Origin: Balneola sp.
GTDB lineage: Bacteria; Bacteroidota; Rhodothermia; Balneolales; Balneolaceae
Direction: 5' to 3'
Assembly: GCA_002696035.1 (NCBI GenBank)
Contig: NZQV01000010.1
Coordinates: 372,001 to 436,000 of the forward strand
DNA length: 64,000 bases
Below the pieces are notes generated by a model. The model was not told where the DNA came from, did not search any database, and saw only the letters and a list, made by a program, of their open reading frames with translations. The position numbers were made by a program, and so were the translations under genes. This document shows positions 43,252 to 55,235 of the stretch, one piece after another. The first letter of the stretch is position 1. Each line of letters begins with the position of its first letter.

Positions 43252-44198
43252 TTCTTTTGAATATTTTCCTGAACGATCTCGATGTTTGAGGTAAACTTGT
43301 TGTATTTGGCTCTTCGGATGGCACTTCCTTCAAAAACCTCATCGTATTGTTGCTTGGTGAGATTTTCCCAAAAAGAAAGATCCCGGTCTACCACATAACT
43401 TCTGGGATGCAGATCCTCAAATTGGGCGATCACTGATTTACTGTTCCAGGGACATACATCCTGGCAAATATCGCACCCATATACCCAGTTTTCGATCTTG
43501 GGTTGAAGTTCTTCAGCTATCTTCTCCTTCAGCTCAATGGTGAGATATGAGATGCATTTGGTAGCATCTACTCTGTACGGCTCATAGATCGCATCAGTTG
43601 GACATGCGTCGATGCATCTGGTGCAAGAGCCGCAGTGATCAGTTACAGGCGAGTCGTAGCTTAATTCCGCATCGATGATCATCTCCCCAATAAAAAAGAA
43701 AGAGCCGATATCTTTATTTAGCAGATTTGAGTTTTTCCCTATCCATCCAAGTCCCGCACGCTTGGCCCAAACCTTATCCAGGACAGGAGCAGAGTCTGTG
43801 AAGATGCGCCCTTCAAGTCCACCTAAAAGCTCTTCCGTGAACTTGAACAGATGCTTGAGCTTCTTCTTGAGCACTTTATGATAATCCCGGCCTTGCGCAT
43901 ATTTCGAGATCAAAGGCTCGTCTTTAACCCCTATTTGTTCGTTGTGTTTGGGGTGATGGTAACTGGCCAGCACTGAAACCACTGTTTTTGAGCCGGGCAC
44001 CAATTTGGTAGGATCCACCCGTTTATCAAAGTAATTTTCGATCCAGCCCATGGTGCCGTTCTTATTTTGAGATAACCACTCATCAAGCCGGCGTGCTTCT
44101 GTAGGGAGATATTGAGCTTTGGCAAATCCACAGGCATCAAAGCCTAAGTGGAGGGCGTGTGCACGAATTTGCTCGGTGATCTTTTGTTGTTTCAGCAT
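43248..44198 (-). CDS. queG: Epoxyqueuosine reductase
   Basis: The 316-residue protein reduces epoxyqueuosine to queuosine in tRNA using cobalamin and two [4Fe-4S] clusters. The cluster motifs are both present: CGSCTRCIDACPTDAI and CDICQDVCPWNSK. The early segment VLASYHHPKHNE and the core KRAGLGWIGKNSNLLN are typical QueG. ATG 44198 is chosen over the in-frame TTG two codons upstream. The gene converges on the sigma factor with a 4-base overlap of the two ends. Confidence 0.94.
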   Translation of the reverse strand: MLKQQKITEQIRAHALHLGFDACGFAKAQYLPTEARRLDEWLSQNKNGTMGWIENYFDKRVDPTKLVPGSKTVVSVLASYHHPKHNEQIGVKDEPLISKYAQGRDYHKVLKKKLKHLFKFTEELLGGLEGRIFTDSAPVLDKVWAKRAGLGWIGKNSNLLNKDIGSFFFIGEMIIDAELSYDSPVTDHCGSCTRCIDACPTDAIYEPYRVDATKCISYLTIELKEKIAEELQPKIENWVYGCDICQDVCPWNSKSVIAQFEDLHPRSYVVDRDLSFWENLTKQQYDEVFEGSAIRRAKYNKFTSNIEIVQENIQKN

Positions 44199-44345
44199 GC
44201 CCAAGTTTATGGATAAAATAAGAGGGAAGTAAGGAGAGATTAGAAATTACAGCCACTAATCCATCTTTCAGCCTGTACGATAATTTAAGATCATGGAGTT
44301 TTCCCGGCCGGTTGATGGAGAATGAAGTTGGCTATAATGCATAAA

Positions 44346-44373
44346 AAAGCCCGAATCAACAGATCCGGGCTTT
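44346..44373. terminator. Intrinsic terminator after icd
   Basis: AAAGCCCG at 44346-44353 pairs with CGGGCTTT at 44366-44373. Read on the minus strand it follows the icd stop by about 25 bp and ends in a T run (44348-44343). It has A/T runs on both sides and could also work on the plus strand. Confidence 0.85.
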
Positions 44374-44396
44374 AAAAAAATCTGGAGATCTAAATC

Positions 44397-46667
<2,271 letters not shown>

Positions 46668-46913
46668 TTAAACAAATTGATCTGTGAAAAATTCCGAGGC
46701 AGCAGTTTACAAATTTTAGAGCTTAAGAACATCTGTTAATAGATCAGGAGGATTTAGGTTGTAGATATTTGCAGGATAATTTCAGCAATTCTTTGAGAAT
46801 CGATTATTCAAGATTGGATATTCGATATTCACCCTTCTAATTGCATATATTAAGACAAGATAGGCTGACTACTCGCGTTAGTCCTCCAAAGCCAATAAAA
46901 TTGAGGTATTGTT

Positions 46914-47120
46914 ATGATCAGACCGATGTTCGGCTTCCGGCCAAAACCCAAAAAATTTGATTATCCATTTCGCTATTATGATCCCGAGAAAGACGAACGG
47001 GAGAAACGCAGAAAGCGAATTAAATTTGAATCCCATACCCGACGTCGGCCTAAACAGTTTACGAGAGTAGTCTTTTATGCCGTACTTTTAGGCATCATTG
47101 TTTATTTAATAGCCCTTTAA
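46914..47120 (+). CDS. Small basic membrane protein of unknown function
   Basis: The 68-residue protein has a very basic, proline- and aromatic-rich N-terminus (PMFGFRPKPKKFDYPFRYYD and following arginine clusters) and one C-terminal transmembrane helix (RVVFYAVLLGIIVYLIAL). With the positive-inside rule it should be an inner-membrane protein with its tail in the cytoplasm. It lies 31 bp upstream of mutL on the same strand, so it probably shares its transcript. I do not know the family name. Confidence 0.75.
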   Translation: MIRPMFGFRPKPKKFDYPFRYYDPEKDEREKRRKRIKFESHTRRRPKQFTRVVFYAVLLGIIVYLIAL

Positions 47121-47151
47121 ATCCATCATTCCAAACCCATAGTATAGCGCA

Positions 47152-48996
47152 TTGAGCGAAACGCATTTCAGCGAATCTATTATTCATCAGCTTCCTCCGG
47201 AAATAAGTAATAAAATAGCAGCCGGGGAAGTCATACAAAGACCCGCTTCCGTAGTAAAAGAACTTCTCGATAACGCCATTGATGCGGGAGCCGATCAGCT
47301 AAAGATCTTAATACAAAATGCCGGGCGAACTCTCATTCAGGTCTCTGACAATGGATGTGGAATGAGTAAGCAAGACCTTCCGCTTTGTTTTGAACGGCAT
47401 GCCACCTCCAAGATCAATTCAGTGGATGATCTGTTCCGGATTCGAACTTTAGGGTTTCGGGGAGAAGCGATGGCTTCCATTGCATCGGTTTCTCAGGTTA
47501 CGGTGAAAACAAAACGACCAGAAGATGAAAACGGCTGGGAGTTTGAAGTGTGGGGTGGGGAAGAGCGCGAGATCAAACCTACAGCTGCCGATAACGGGAC
47601 GACTATTGCGGTCCGCAACTTATTTTTTAATGTACCGGCACGACGACAATTCTTGAAAACGGATGTCACCGAACTGCGCCATATTCTGCGAACCATTCAG
47701 TATGCCTCGCTTGCCAGTACCGATGTGGCTTTTTATGTAGAAGCTGATGGGGATGTGATCTATGATCTCCCTATCCAAAGCCTGAAGGATCGGGTAACTC
47801 AAATATTTGGCAGTTCCTATAAAGCCAGTCTGATCGAATTTAAGGAAGAAACGAGTTACGTGAAGATTCACGGGTTTGCTTCTGATCCCAAACTGGCCAA
47901 GAAGAGCAGAGGGGAACAGTTTTTATTTGTGAATGGACGGCCATTTCAGCATCGGTATTTGACCCATGTGATCCTGAGCCTGTACGACGCCTGGACCAAA
48001 AACAACGAGTATCCATTTTACGCCCTTTTCTTTGATATTGATCCTTCTAAAGTAGACGTGAATGTACATCCGTCTAAGATGGAAGTGAAATTTGAGGATG
48101 AACGCAGTGTGATCCAGCTGGCGCGCTCAGTTGTGAACAGAGCCTTGAACAAACACTTCCAGGTTCCTGATATTGAGCCACAAGATGATGTGTTTTTAAG
48201 TGATGACTCATCCAAAGGATTTGATTCCGGGTTTAGCTTCAATCGTCCCAAAAGTTCTGAGGGCGGTGGATTTCAAATTCCCTCCAGAATTAACAACCGC
48301 GCCGATAATTTAAGAGGACAAGGGCGTGATTTTTCGGAGCAAATGTATGGAAGGTCTGGCGGGCAGCAAGATTCAGGTCAACCCGAAACACAGACTTTTC
48401 AATCCAAAGATAAACCCACCGAAAGTGTAAGCCAGAATAAAGGATTTTGGCAGCTTCATAACAGTTATATACTTACACAGACTCGAACCGGACTTACGGT
48501 CATAGATCAACATCTGGCTCACAAACGCATTATTTTTGAAAAGGCCATAAATGCCACAGAAGAGGCTCTGCCCAGCACACAGCAACTTTTGTTTGCCCAA
48601 ACGCTGGAACTATCTGCTTCTGATTATACGCTTCTCAAAGAGCTTCATTCTATTATTCAGCGTATGGGATTTTCGGTACAGCTGCTAAGTGGAAATACTG
48701 CCATGATAAATGGTGTGCCGGCAGATATTGAGATCGGGAATGAGGAAGAAGTGTTAACCTCAATGTTGCATCAGTATCAGGAACTAGGCCAAAAAATAAA
48801 GCTTGAAGCCCGGGAAAAACTGGCTATCGCTTTTGCAGCCAAGGCCGCCATTCCAAGAGGAAAGAAACTCACAGAACAAGAAATGGAAGCATTGGTCGAC
48901 CAGTTATTTGCCTGCGAGCAACCCTATCTTGATCCGCTTAAAAAACCTACCATAAGCTACATTCCCCTCGATGAGATCGAGGCAAGGTTCAGGTAA
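47152..48996 (+). CDS. mutL: DNA mismatch repair protein MutL
   Basis: The 614-residue protein has the GHKL ATPase motifs: IAAGEVIQRPASVVKELLDN, DNGCGM, ATSKI with TLGFRGEA, and NGTTIAVRNLFFNVPAR. The C-terminal dimerisation domain carries the endonuclease-like metal motif region DQHLAHKRI, where the usual DQHAAHER motif is present in changed form, suggesting the nicking MutL type. The start is TTG at 47152; the next ATG in frame lies inside the ATPase domain. A polar linker (about residues 345-430, rich in S, G, Q) joins the two domains. Confidence 0.93.
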   Translation: MSETHFSESIIHQLPPEISNKIAAGEVIQRPASVVKELLDNAIDAGADQLKILIQNAGRTLIQVSDNGCGMSKQDLPLCFERHATSKINSVDDLFRIRTLGFRGEAMASIASVSQVTVKTKRPEDENGWEFEVWGGEEREIKPTAADNGTTIAVRNLFFNVPARRQFLKTDVTELRHILRTIQYASLASTDVAFYVEADGDVIYDLPIQSLKDRVTQIFGSSYKASLIEFKEETSYVKIHGFASDPKLAKKSRGEQFLFVNGRPFQHRYLTHVILSLYDAWTKNNEYPFYALFFDIDPSKVDVNVHPSKMEVKFEDERSVIQLARSVVNRALNKHFQVPDIEPQDDVFLSDDSSKGFDSGFSFNRPKSSEGGGFQIPSRINNRADNLRGQGRDFSEQMYGRSGGQQDSGQPETQTFQSKDKPTESVSQNKGFWQLHNSYILTQTRTGLTVIDQHLAHKRIIFEKAINATEEALPSTQQLLFAQTLELSASDYTLLKELHSIIQRMGFSVQLLSGNTAMINGVPADIEIGNEEEVLTSMLHQYQELGQKIKLEAREKLAIAFAAKAAIPRGKKLTEQEMEALVDQLFACEQPYLDPLKKPTISYIPLDEIEARFR

Positions 48997-49490
48997 CATA
49001 TTGCTTTTCATGGCTCTGTCTGATCTTATTAGGGTGTAGGGCATTAATTCCAAATTTCGGGACTGAAAGTACTGTCACATTTAAACTGATCATACTTTTC
49101 TGCAGATATAATGGACCTCAAGAGAGTAGAATGATCCGTATGTGACAATCCAAGCTAAGAGTAAATGAAAGAGGGACTGAAGTTTGAATTTTCGACAGTT
49201 TATATAAAATAGGTTTAAGCTGAAGGTATCTTGATCTAATCGAGCAAATCACACAATAAATGAAAATCATTATGCATGATTTAAACTGATGTATTTATAA
49301 TTTATAATATTTAATTCATATAAATTACTAAATAACAGTTTCTTAAAAAGAATAATATATTCTTTAAATAATGAATTTTATCGTGAGATTTTCATTATGA
49401 AATAGTTAGTAAATATTGTTATGATTTGAAGGAGTTAATTTCCTTGACAGTTCGAGGGGTAAGTACAATTAAAAAATTAAAGAGGGTACG
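48997..49490. other. AT-rich intergenic stretch upstream of the surface protein genes
   Basis: This 494-bp stretch has no gene. Its right two thirds are very AT-rich, with runs of TTATAA-type sequence (49300-49440). It must hold the promoter and any regulatory sites for the large secreted-protein genes, but I cannot point to a firm consensus. An AGAGGG ribosome-binding site precedes the ATG at 49491. Confidence 0.55.
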
Positions 49491-52400
49491 ATGAAGAAAG
49501 CATATCTATTTGCTTTGATTTTAGTATGGGTTTTAAACTCTGCTAATGTCTTTGCACAAACTCAGGTTTCAGACACAGTAAAAACAAACGATGTATGGCA
49601 ATTGGGCAATAGTCCTTACCAGATAACAAGTGATGTTATTGTTGATGAAGGAGTAACTTTGACGATTGAAGCTGGGGTAGAAGTCCAGTTTGACGCAGGA
49701 ACCTCCTTAATTGTGGACGGAGCTTTAGTAGCAGACGGTACTGCAACAGATAGTGTTTTGTTTACCTCAAGTTCTGCAAGTCCTGCACCGGGAGATTGGG
49801 TGACAATTCGATTTAATAATACCTCCGATGTTGGAAGTGTACTGGATCATGCCATCCTCGAATATGGCGGAAGCGGATCTGGCGGATCATTGGTCTCATA
49901 TGCTACAGGTGCTTATGGATTTGATATCACCAATAGTGAATTTAAATTTAGTAACAGGCACGGAATTGCACTCAGAGCCTCCAGTCCTTTTATTCAATAT
50001 TCTGTTTTCCGGGACAATGCCGGCTACGGAATTTATTCAGATCTTGCCCTTAACTACGAAGTTGACTCTTCCACCATAATTCGGAATACACAAGGTGGAA
50101 TTCGTGTGCCCATTAACTCAGCACCAACAATTACCTCTTCAACTATAGATACCAACGGCGTAGGTATTTATATGGATAACGGATCTACAGCAGAAGTTCG
50201 TTACAATAACATTCGGGAGAATAATACTGGTGTAAGGGTGATTGAAGCAGGTACAAATTCACCTATCATCGAAGATAATACCTTTGGGAATAACAGTAAC
50301 TGGGCTCTTATCAATGAAGGGAGTAGTTTGGTTGAGGCTGAGTATAATTATTGGGGCAAACCAACCGGACCTACTGCTATTAGTAATCCAACCGGTACCG
50401 GCGACGATGTGAGTTCCAATATTGATTTCGATCCTTGGTTGTCAGGTTCTGGAACACTGCCGGTTAAGGAGATTACATCGAATCCATTAGATGGAGATGT
50501 GTGGACAGCAGATACGGTTTACGTTATTGCCAATGGCATTACACTACCACAAAATGACACCCTTACGATAGCTCCGGGAACGGCAGTGAAATTTCAAAAT
50601 CAGGTATCTTTTGAAATTGATGGTACGTTGATCGCAGATGGAAAACCGGATAGTGTCATCGTATTCACTTCTTTGAAAAGTGATATTTATGGGGGAGATA
50701 CCAATCAGGATGCCCGGAATTCCAAGCCTGCTCCCGGTGACTGGAGAGGGCTTGATCTGACGGATTATAATACTGGCTCAATTTTTGATTTTGTGAATGT
50801 CAGTTATGCAGGATATTCAAGCACACCAGCTCTGAAGGTCAGTCAAAATAATGTGAGTTTATCCAACATGTTTCTGGATAACAACAATGATATCGGGATC
50901 CAAATTTCAGGAGTGCCTACTGTATTCAGGAATATTGTAAGTAATGCTAATAACAGCCACGGTATTCAGATGAGAAATATTACCGCTGATCTGGACAGCG
51001 TAGAAGCCTCCTACAATCAGGGTAATGGAATCTATTATGAATCTGATGCTGACAATACGGGAGCTACTTTGTCGATCAGTAATTCTGTATTTAATGAAAA
51101 TAACAAAGATGGAATCTTTGTAGATGACCGGGGATATAATAATTGGACCAATCAGCCTGCATTAGATTCGCTTACCAATACAGAGATTCGGTTCAATGGT
51201 AGGCAAGGACTAAGTATTGAGGAAGGGTGGGGAAGCTCTTTATACATTGCTGATAATACTTTTGAGGCAAATTCAAGGCATGGGGTTACCGTATATCATG
51301 CATCTGCTTCTGAAGACAGTCTTCACTTTCACAATAATGTGTTTTTAAATAATGGCAGAACAGGAATCCGTACCACCTCTGCACGTTTTACCGATAATAC
51401 TTTTGATGGAAATGAATTTGGTATCGGTTATTGGGGTCATTTAGGATACAATTATTTGAATCAGGCAGGTCAGGATAACAACACGTTTACTAATAACACG
51501 TACAACAATTCACTTGAACTGTATTCCAACAACCTGCAGGATACGCTATCCAATGAATTTCCTGAAGAAATAACTTCCGGAGTATACATGTTTAAAGATA
51601 TTGGTGATGCTGTGCAAGGCGGAAATACCCTTGTTATTGAGCCTGGGGTGATCATCAAAATCGGGCACTCGAATGATAATGATGATTTCCGTGTGGACAA
51701 CTCTACCCTGATCGCCAAGGGTACCCAAAGCGATCCCATTGTATTCACTTCTTATCGGGATCACAATTATGGAGGTAAAACCAATGCACTCTCTGATACA
51801 AATTCGGCACAACCCGGTGATTGGCGACATGTGTACTTGGACGGAAACAATAATCCGACAAATACCAAATTCACGGAATTTGAACATGTTATATTTCAAT
51901 ATGGTGATCAAAACATTCGCGCCTTTTTTGATAATGACAATAGTATCCAAAATACCTGGAGTCATATCGAATCACGGTATGCTGATTCATATTTAGAACT
52001 TCAGAATACGCTGCTGACCCTTGAAAATGCCACTATTGAGAATCATAGACTGGAGGGTATACGGCTAGAAAACCGAAATGACGGTGGATTGGCTGAACTG
52101 ACGCTGCGTAATTCTGTGATTCGCAACAATGGTCATCATGGAATTCAAACAACGGGGTATCTCGCAGATCATGCTATTCTTAAAGAAATTTCCAACTCTG
52201 TAATTGAAGGAAATGGTCAGAATGGGATTTACCAGCAAAATCCTACTGCTGCTATAACCCTGCTTGGGAATACCATCCAAAATAATTCTGGTCACGGTGT
52301 AGCACTATTTCACAAGAATATGACCTTGAATGAGATCTCATTTGTTGGAAATATTGTGAAAGATAATGGACGATCCGGTATTTTAAGCTCCCAAGCTAAA

Positions 52401-55205
52401 TTCATTGATAACACCTTTGAAGGCAATGAATTTGGTATTGGTCATTGGGGTAAACTAGGTAGCCGCTTTGTAGATGAAAATGGGGATGACGGAAACACCT
52501 TTACCGATAACACCTACAACAATGCACAAGGATTATATGCCAGAGAACTCAGTGATACCTTGAGCATTGTATTTCCTGAAGAGATAACGTCAAGTGTATA
52601 TATGTTTGAAGATATCGGTGATGCCGTTGAGAATGGAGACCGATTGGTCATTGACCCGGGCGTTATCATCAAAATAGGGCATGACGGTAACAACGATCAA
52701 TTTCGTATTGACGATTCCATACTTGAAGCCAAAGGCACTGAAAACGACCCTATTGTATTCACTTCTTACCGTGATCATAACTTTGGGGGCAAGACGAATG
52801 CCTTATCAGATACGAACTCAGCGAAACCAGATGATTGGAGAGAGTTGTATTTGGATGGTAATAGTAATCCAACTACAACGAAATTCACCGAACTGGAACA
52901 TGTAATTATTCAGTATGGAGATCACAATATCCGCACCTTTTTTGATAACGATAATAGCATCCAAAATACGTGGAGTCATATCGAATCGAGATATGCTGAT
53001 TCGTATTTAGAATTTCAGAATACGTTACTGACCCTTGAAAATGCGACCATTGAGGATCACAATCAGGAAGGAATCCGCCTCGAGAATCGCAACGATGGTG
53101 GTTTGGCTGAACTGATTTTACGTAATTCAGTTGTCCGCAATAATGGAGATCATGGCATTCAAACAACAGGATATTTAGCTCCAAATGCTATCATTCGTGA
53201 AATGACCAATTCAGTAATTGAAGGTAATGGAGAAGATGGAATACGAAGTCCGAATGGTGCATCTCCAATGACCTTTCAATTCAATTCTATTCATAATAAC
53301 CAGGGAAATGGTATCTATGCCAGCGTAAGTAACGCCGGTACAGATACGGTACTTACGATTTCAGGAAACTACATTCATCATAATGGCGGAACCGGAATTT
53401 TAAGTTCACGGGCCATTATTGTAGATGACACGCTTCAGCATAACAACATCCCGATCGGAGTAATTGGAGAATTATCGAAACCTGGAACCGTGAACGACCA
53501 GGGTAACTTCTATCAGGGAAATGTTATCACTGATAATAATATCGATAGCGTGATATCTGTTGCCGGTACTATCAGAGGTGTTCTGGGTGGAAGCTGGCCG
53601 CAGGGATATACCGAAACGGTACTGATAGCAAATTCTGAAAATACCGACCTGGACTTAAATAGTGGCGATTCGTTGGTCGTGGCTCCGGGTACAATTTTCA
53701 AAGGCAGGGATAACAATGATATCAATATTGAAGGAACCCTTGTATCAGTGGGAGAGGAGGACAACAAGATCATATTCACCTCTTTCAAAGACGATACTTT
53801 TGGAGGAAATACAAACCGGGACACCACAGATGTGATACCTGAACCACGAGATTGGCGAGGATTTGATATCCGGGATGCAGGTTCTGACAGTTCGTTTATC
53901 AAGAACACGATCATACGCTATGCCGATGATAACCTTTATTTAGATAATACGGAGATCATCATTGATTCAAGCTTTGTATCGTATGCATATGATAATGGAA
54001 TCAGAGTGATAGGCGGAGCAAATCCGATCATCCGTTCAAGCGATATCCACCATAATGATACTGGCATCGATATTGATAATAACTCCAATCCATTCATTCA
54101 TCTGAATAATATCTACGATAATGACAGGGCCTTATATCAGGATGCCGGAACGGATGTAATTGCTGAAAATAACTATTGGGGTGCTTCAACGGGACCTTTT
54201 GTAGATACCGGACCGGACTTGAATACCAGTGGAACGGGTAATGAGATCTATGTTCAGAACGGAACTGTCGATTACCGACCGTTTCATAGCGGAAGGAATG
54301 GCATACTCTTAGGAGATGTAACAGAGAATGGAAATATCTCAGCCTTTGATGCATCGCTTGTTCTGCAGCATACTGTTGGCTCAAATACGCTTACAGGTAA
54401 TGCCTTAGCAGCGGCTGATGTATCAGCTAATGGAAATGTTTCTGCCTTGGATGCAGCCTACATACTGCAATATGTAGTAGGTAATATTTCAGGGTTCCCG
54501 GGGCAGGGCAAACGCAATACTCCTGATTACACCGAAGCAATTACGCTGAATTATCAGGATGAATCTGGTTATACCGATATCGATCTTAGAAGTACCGGAG
54601 AAGCAGATATCCATGCACTTGAAATGGATATCGTTATTGGAAATAATCCAGTTTCAGAAATAGAAATGGTCACAAATGGATCAAAAGCCAATTTTAATAT
54701 TGAATATGCCATAGAAGCAGATACTATACGTGTGGCGCTGGCTGCTTCCAAAGCGGTTGAAGAATCAGCTGATCTGGGTGCTTTGAGACTTATCTATAAT
54801 GACGATGCTGATGTAAGTGGCACAAAAGATCGTATTACCTACCAGCAGTTTATTGTGAATGAAGCAGACATCACAGAGTTTATGAATGCAAATTATACCT
54901 CTACTGATGAACTTGCCGATATTCCCGAAAGATTCGATCTGAAGCAAAACTACCCGAATCCTTTCAACCCAACAACCAACATCGCATACGATTTACCGCA
55001 AGCCGGTGAAGTCAAACTTCAGGTGTATAATATGCTTGGCCAGTTGGTGCAAACGGTAGTCAATAAGCGTCAGAAAGCTGGTTCTTATACTCTGAAATGG
55101 GATGCCGCAAGGTACAGCAGCGGAACCTATCTATTGCGTATAGATTTCACTGGTGAGGATAATACCAGTTACTCAGAAGTACGGAAAATGTTGCTCATTA
55201 AGTAA
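49491..55205 (+). CDS. Giant secreted beta-helix protein with dockerin-like domain and type IX sorting domain
   Basis: The 1904-residue protein has a signal peptide (residues 1-23, ending NVFAQ). About five modules of roughly 200-340 residues follow, each with a segment such as LTIEAGVEVQF/LVIEPGVIIKI, then FTS..D..GG.TN and PGDWR, leading into right-handed beta-helix coils with NN-rich turns (pectate-lyase/NosD type). Residues 1607-1670 hold two F-hand repeats, GDVTENGNISAFDASLVLQ and ADVSANGNVSALDAAYILQ, which resemble dockerin type I. Next is a cohesin-like beta domain (about 1680-1805) and a C-terminal type IX sorting domain beginning NYPNPFNPTTNI. It should be exported to the cell surface or released. 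The ligand is unknown; no polysaccharide-lyase residues were identified. Confidence 0.88.
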   Translation: MKKAYLFALILVWVLNSANVFAQTQVSDTVKTNDVWQLGNSPYQITSDVIVDEGVTLTIEAGVEVQFDAGTSLIVDGALVADGTATDSVLFTSSSASPAPGDWVTIRFNNTSDVGSVLDHAILEYGGSGSGGSLVSYATGAYGFDITNSEFKFSNRHGIALRASSPFIQYSVFRDNAGYGIYSDLALNYEVDSSTIIRNTQGGIRVPINSAPTITSSTIDTNGVGIYMDNGSTAEVRYNNIRENNTGVRVIEAGTNSPIIEDNTFGNNSNWALINEGSSLVEAEYNYWGKPTGPTAISNPTGTGDDVSSNIDFDPWLSGSGTLPVKEITSNPLDGDVWTADTVYVIANGITLPQNDTLTIAPGTAVKFQNQVSFEIDGTLIADGKPDSVIVFTSLKSDIYGGDTNQDARNSKPAPGDWRGLDLTDYNTGSIFDFVNVSYAGYSSTPALKVSQNNVSLSNMFLDNNNDIGIQISGVPTVFRNIVSNANNSHGIQMRNITADLDSVEASYNQGNGIYYESDADNTGATLSISNSVFNENNKDGIFVDDRGYNNWTNQPALDSLTNTEIRFNGRQGLSIEEGWGSSLYIADNTFEANSRHGVTVYHASASEDSLHFHNNVFLNNGRTGIRTTSARFTDNTFDGNEFGIGYWGHLGYNYLNQAGQDNNTFTNNTYNNSLELYSNNLQDTLSNEFPEEITSGVYMFKDIGDAVQGGNTLVIEPGVIIKIGHSNDNDDFRVDNSTLIAKGTQSDPIVFTSYRDHNYGGKTNALSDTNSAQPGDWRHVYLDGNNNPTNTKFTEFEHVIFQYGDQNIRAFFDNDNSIQNTWSHIESRYADSYLELQNTLLTLENATIENHRLEGIRLENRNDGGLAELTLRNSVIRNNGHHGIQTTGYLADHAILKEISNSVIEGNGQNGIYQQNPTAAITLLGNTIQNNSGHGVALFHKNMTLNEISFVGNIVKDNGRSGILSSQAKFIDNTFEGNEFGIGHWGKLGSRFVDENGDDGNTFTDNTYNNAQGLYARELSDTLSIVFPEEITSSVYMFEDIGDAVENGDRLVIDPGVIIKIGHDGNNDQFRIDDSILEAKGTENDPIVFTSYRDHNFGGKTNALSDTNSAKPDDWRELYLDGNSNPTTTKFTELEHVIIQYGDHNIRTFFDNDNSIQNTWSHIESRYADSYLEFQNTLLTLENATIEDHNQEGIRLENRNDGGLAELILRNSVVRNNGDHGIQTTGYLAPNAIIREMTNSVIEGNGEDGIRSPNGASPMTFQFNSIHNNQGNGIYASVSNAGTDTVLTISGNYIHHNGGTGILSSRAIIVDDTLQHNNIPIGVIGELSKPGTVNDQGNFYQGNVITDNNIDSVISVAGTIRGVLGGSWPQGYTETVLIANSENTDLDLNSGDSLVVAPGTIFKGRDNNDINIEGTLVSVGEEDNKIIFTSFKDDTFGGNTNRDTTDVIPEPRDWRGFDIRDAGSDSSFIKNTIIRYADDNLYLDNTEIIIDSSFVSYAYDNGIRVIGGANPIIRSSDIHHNDTGIDIDNNSNPFIHLNNIYDNDRALYQDAGTDVIAENNYWGASTGPFVDTGPDLNTSGTGNEIYVQNGTVDYRPFHSGRNGILLGDVTENGNISAFDASLVLQHTVGSNTLTGNALAAADVSANGNVSALDAAYILQYVVGNISGFPGQGKRNTPDYTEAITLNYQDESGYTDIDLRSTGEADIHALEMDIVIGNNPVSEIEMVTNGSKANFNIEYAIEADTIRVALAASKAVEESADLGALRLIYNDDADVSGTKDRITYQQFIVNEADITEFMNANYTSTDELADIPERFDLKQNYPNPFNPTTNIAYDLPQAGEVKLQVYNMLGQLVQTVVNKRQKAGSYTLKWDAARYSSGTYLLRIDFTGEDNTSYSEVRKMLLIK
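51363..53243 (+). repeat. Internal 338-residue direct repeat within the beta-helix protein
   Basis: Residues about 625-913 (51363-52229) and 963-1251 (52377-53243) are close copies, in register with a period of 1014 bp. Long blocks are identical in protein (DNDNSIQNTWSHIESRYADS; RLENRNDGGLAEL) while the DNA differs at many third positions, so the copy is not recent but the protein has stayed constrained or been homogenised. Other modules of the protein are far more diverged. Confidence 0.85.
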
Positions 55206-55235
55206 CCAAAAGCCGTAAATCAAAAAGGAGTAACT

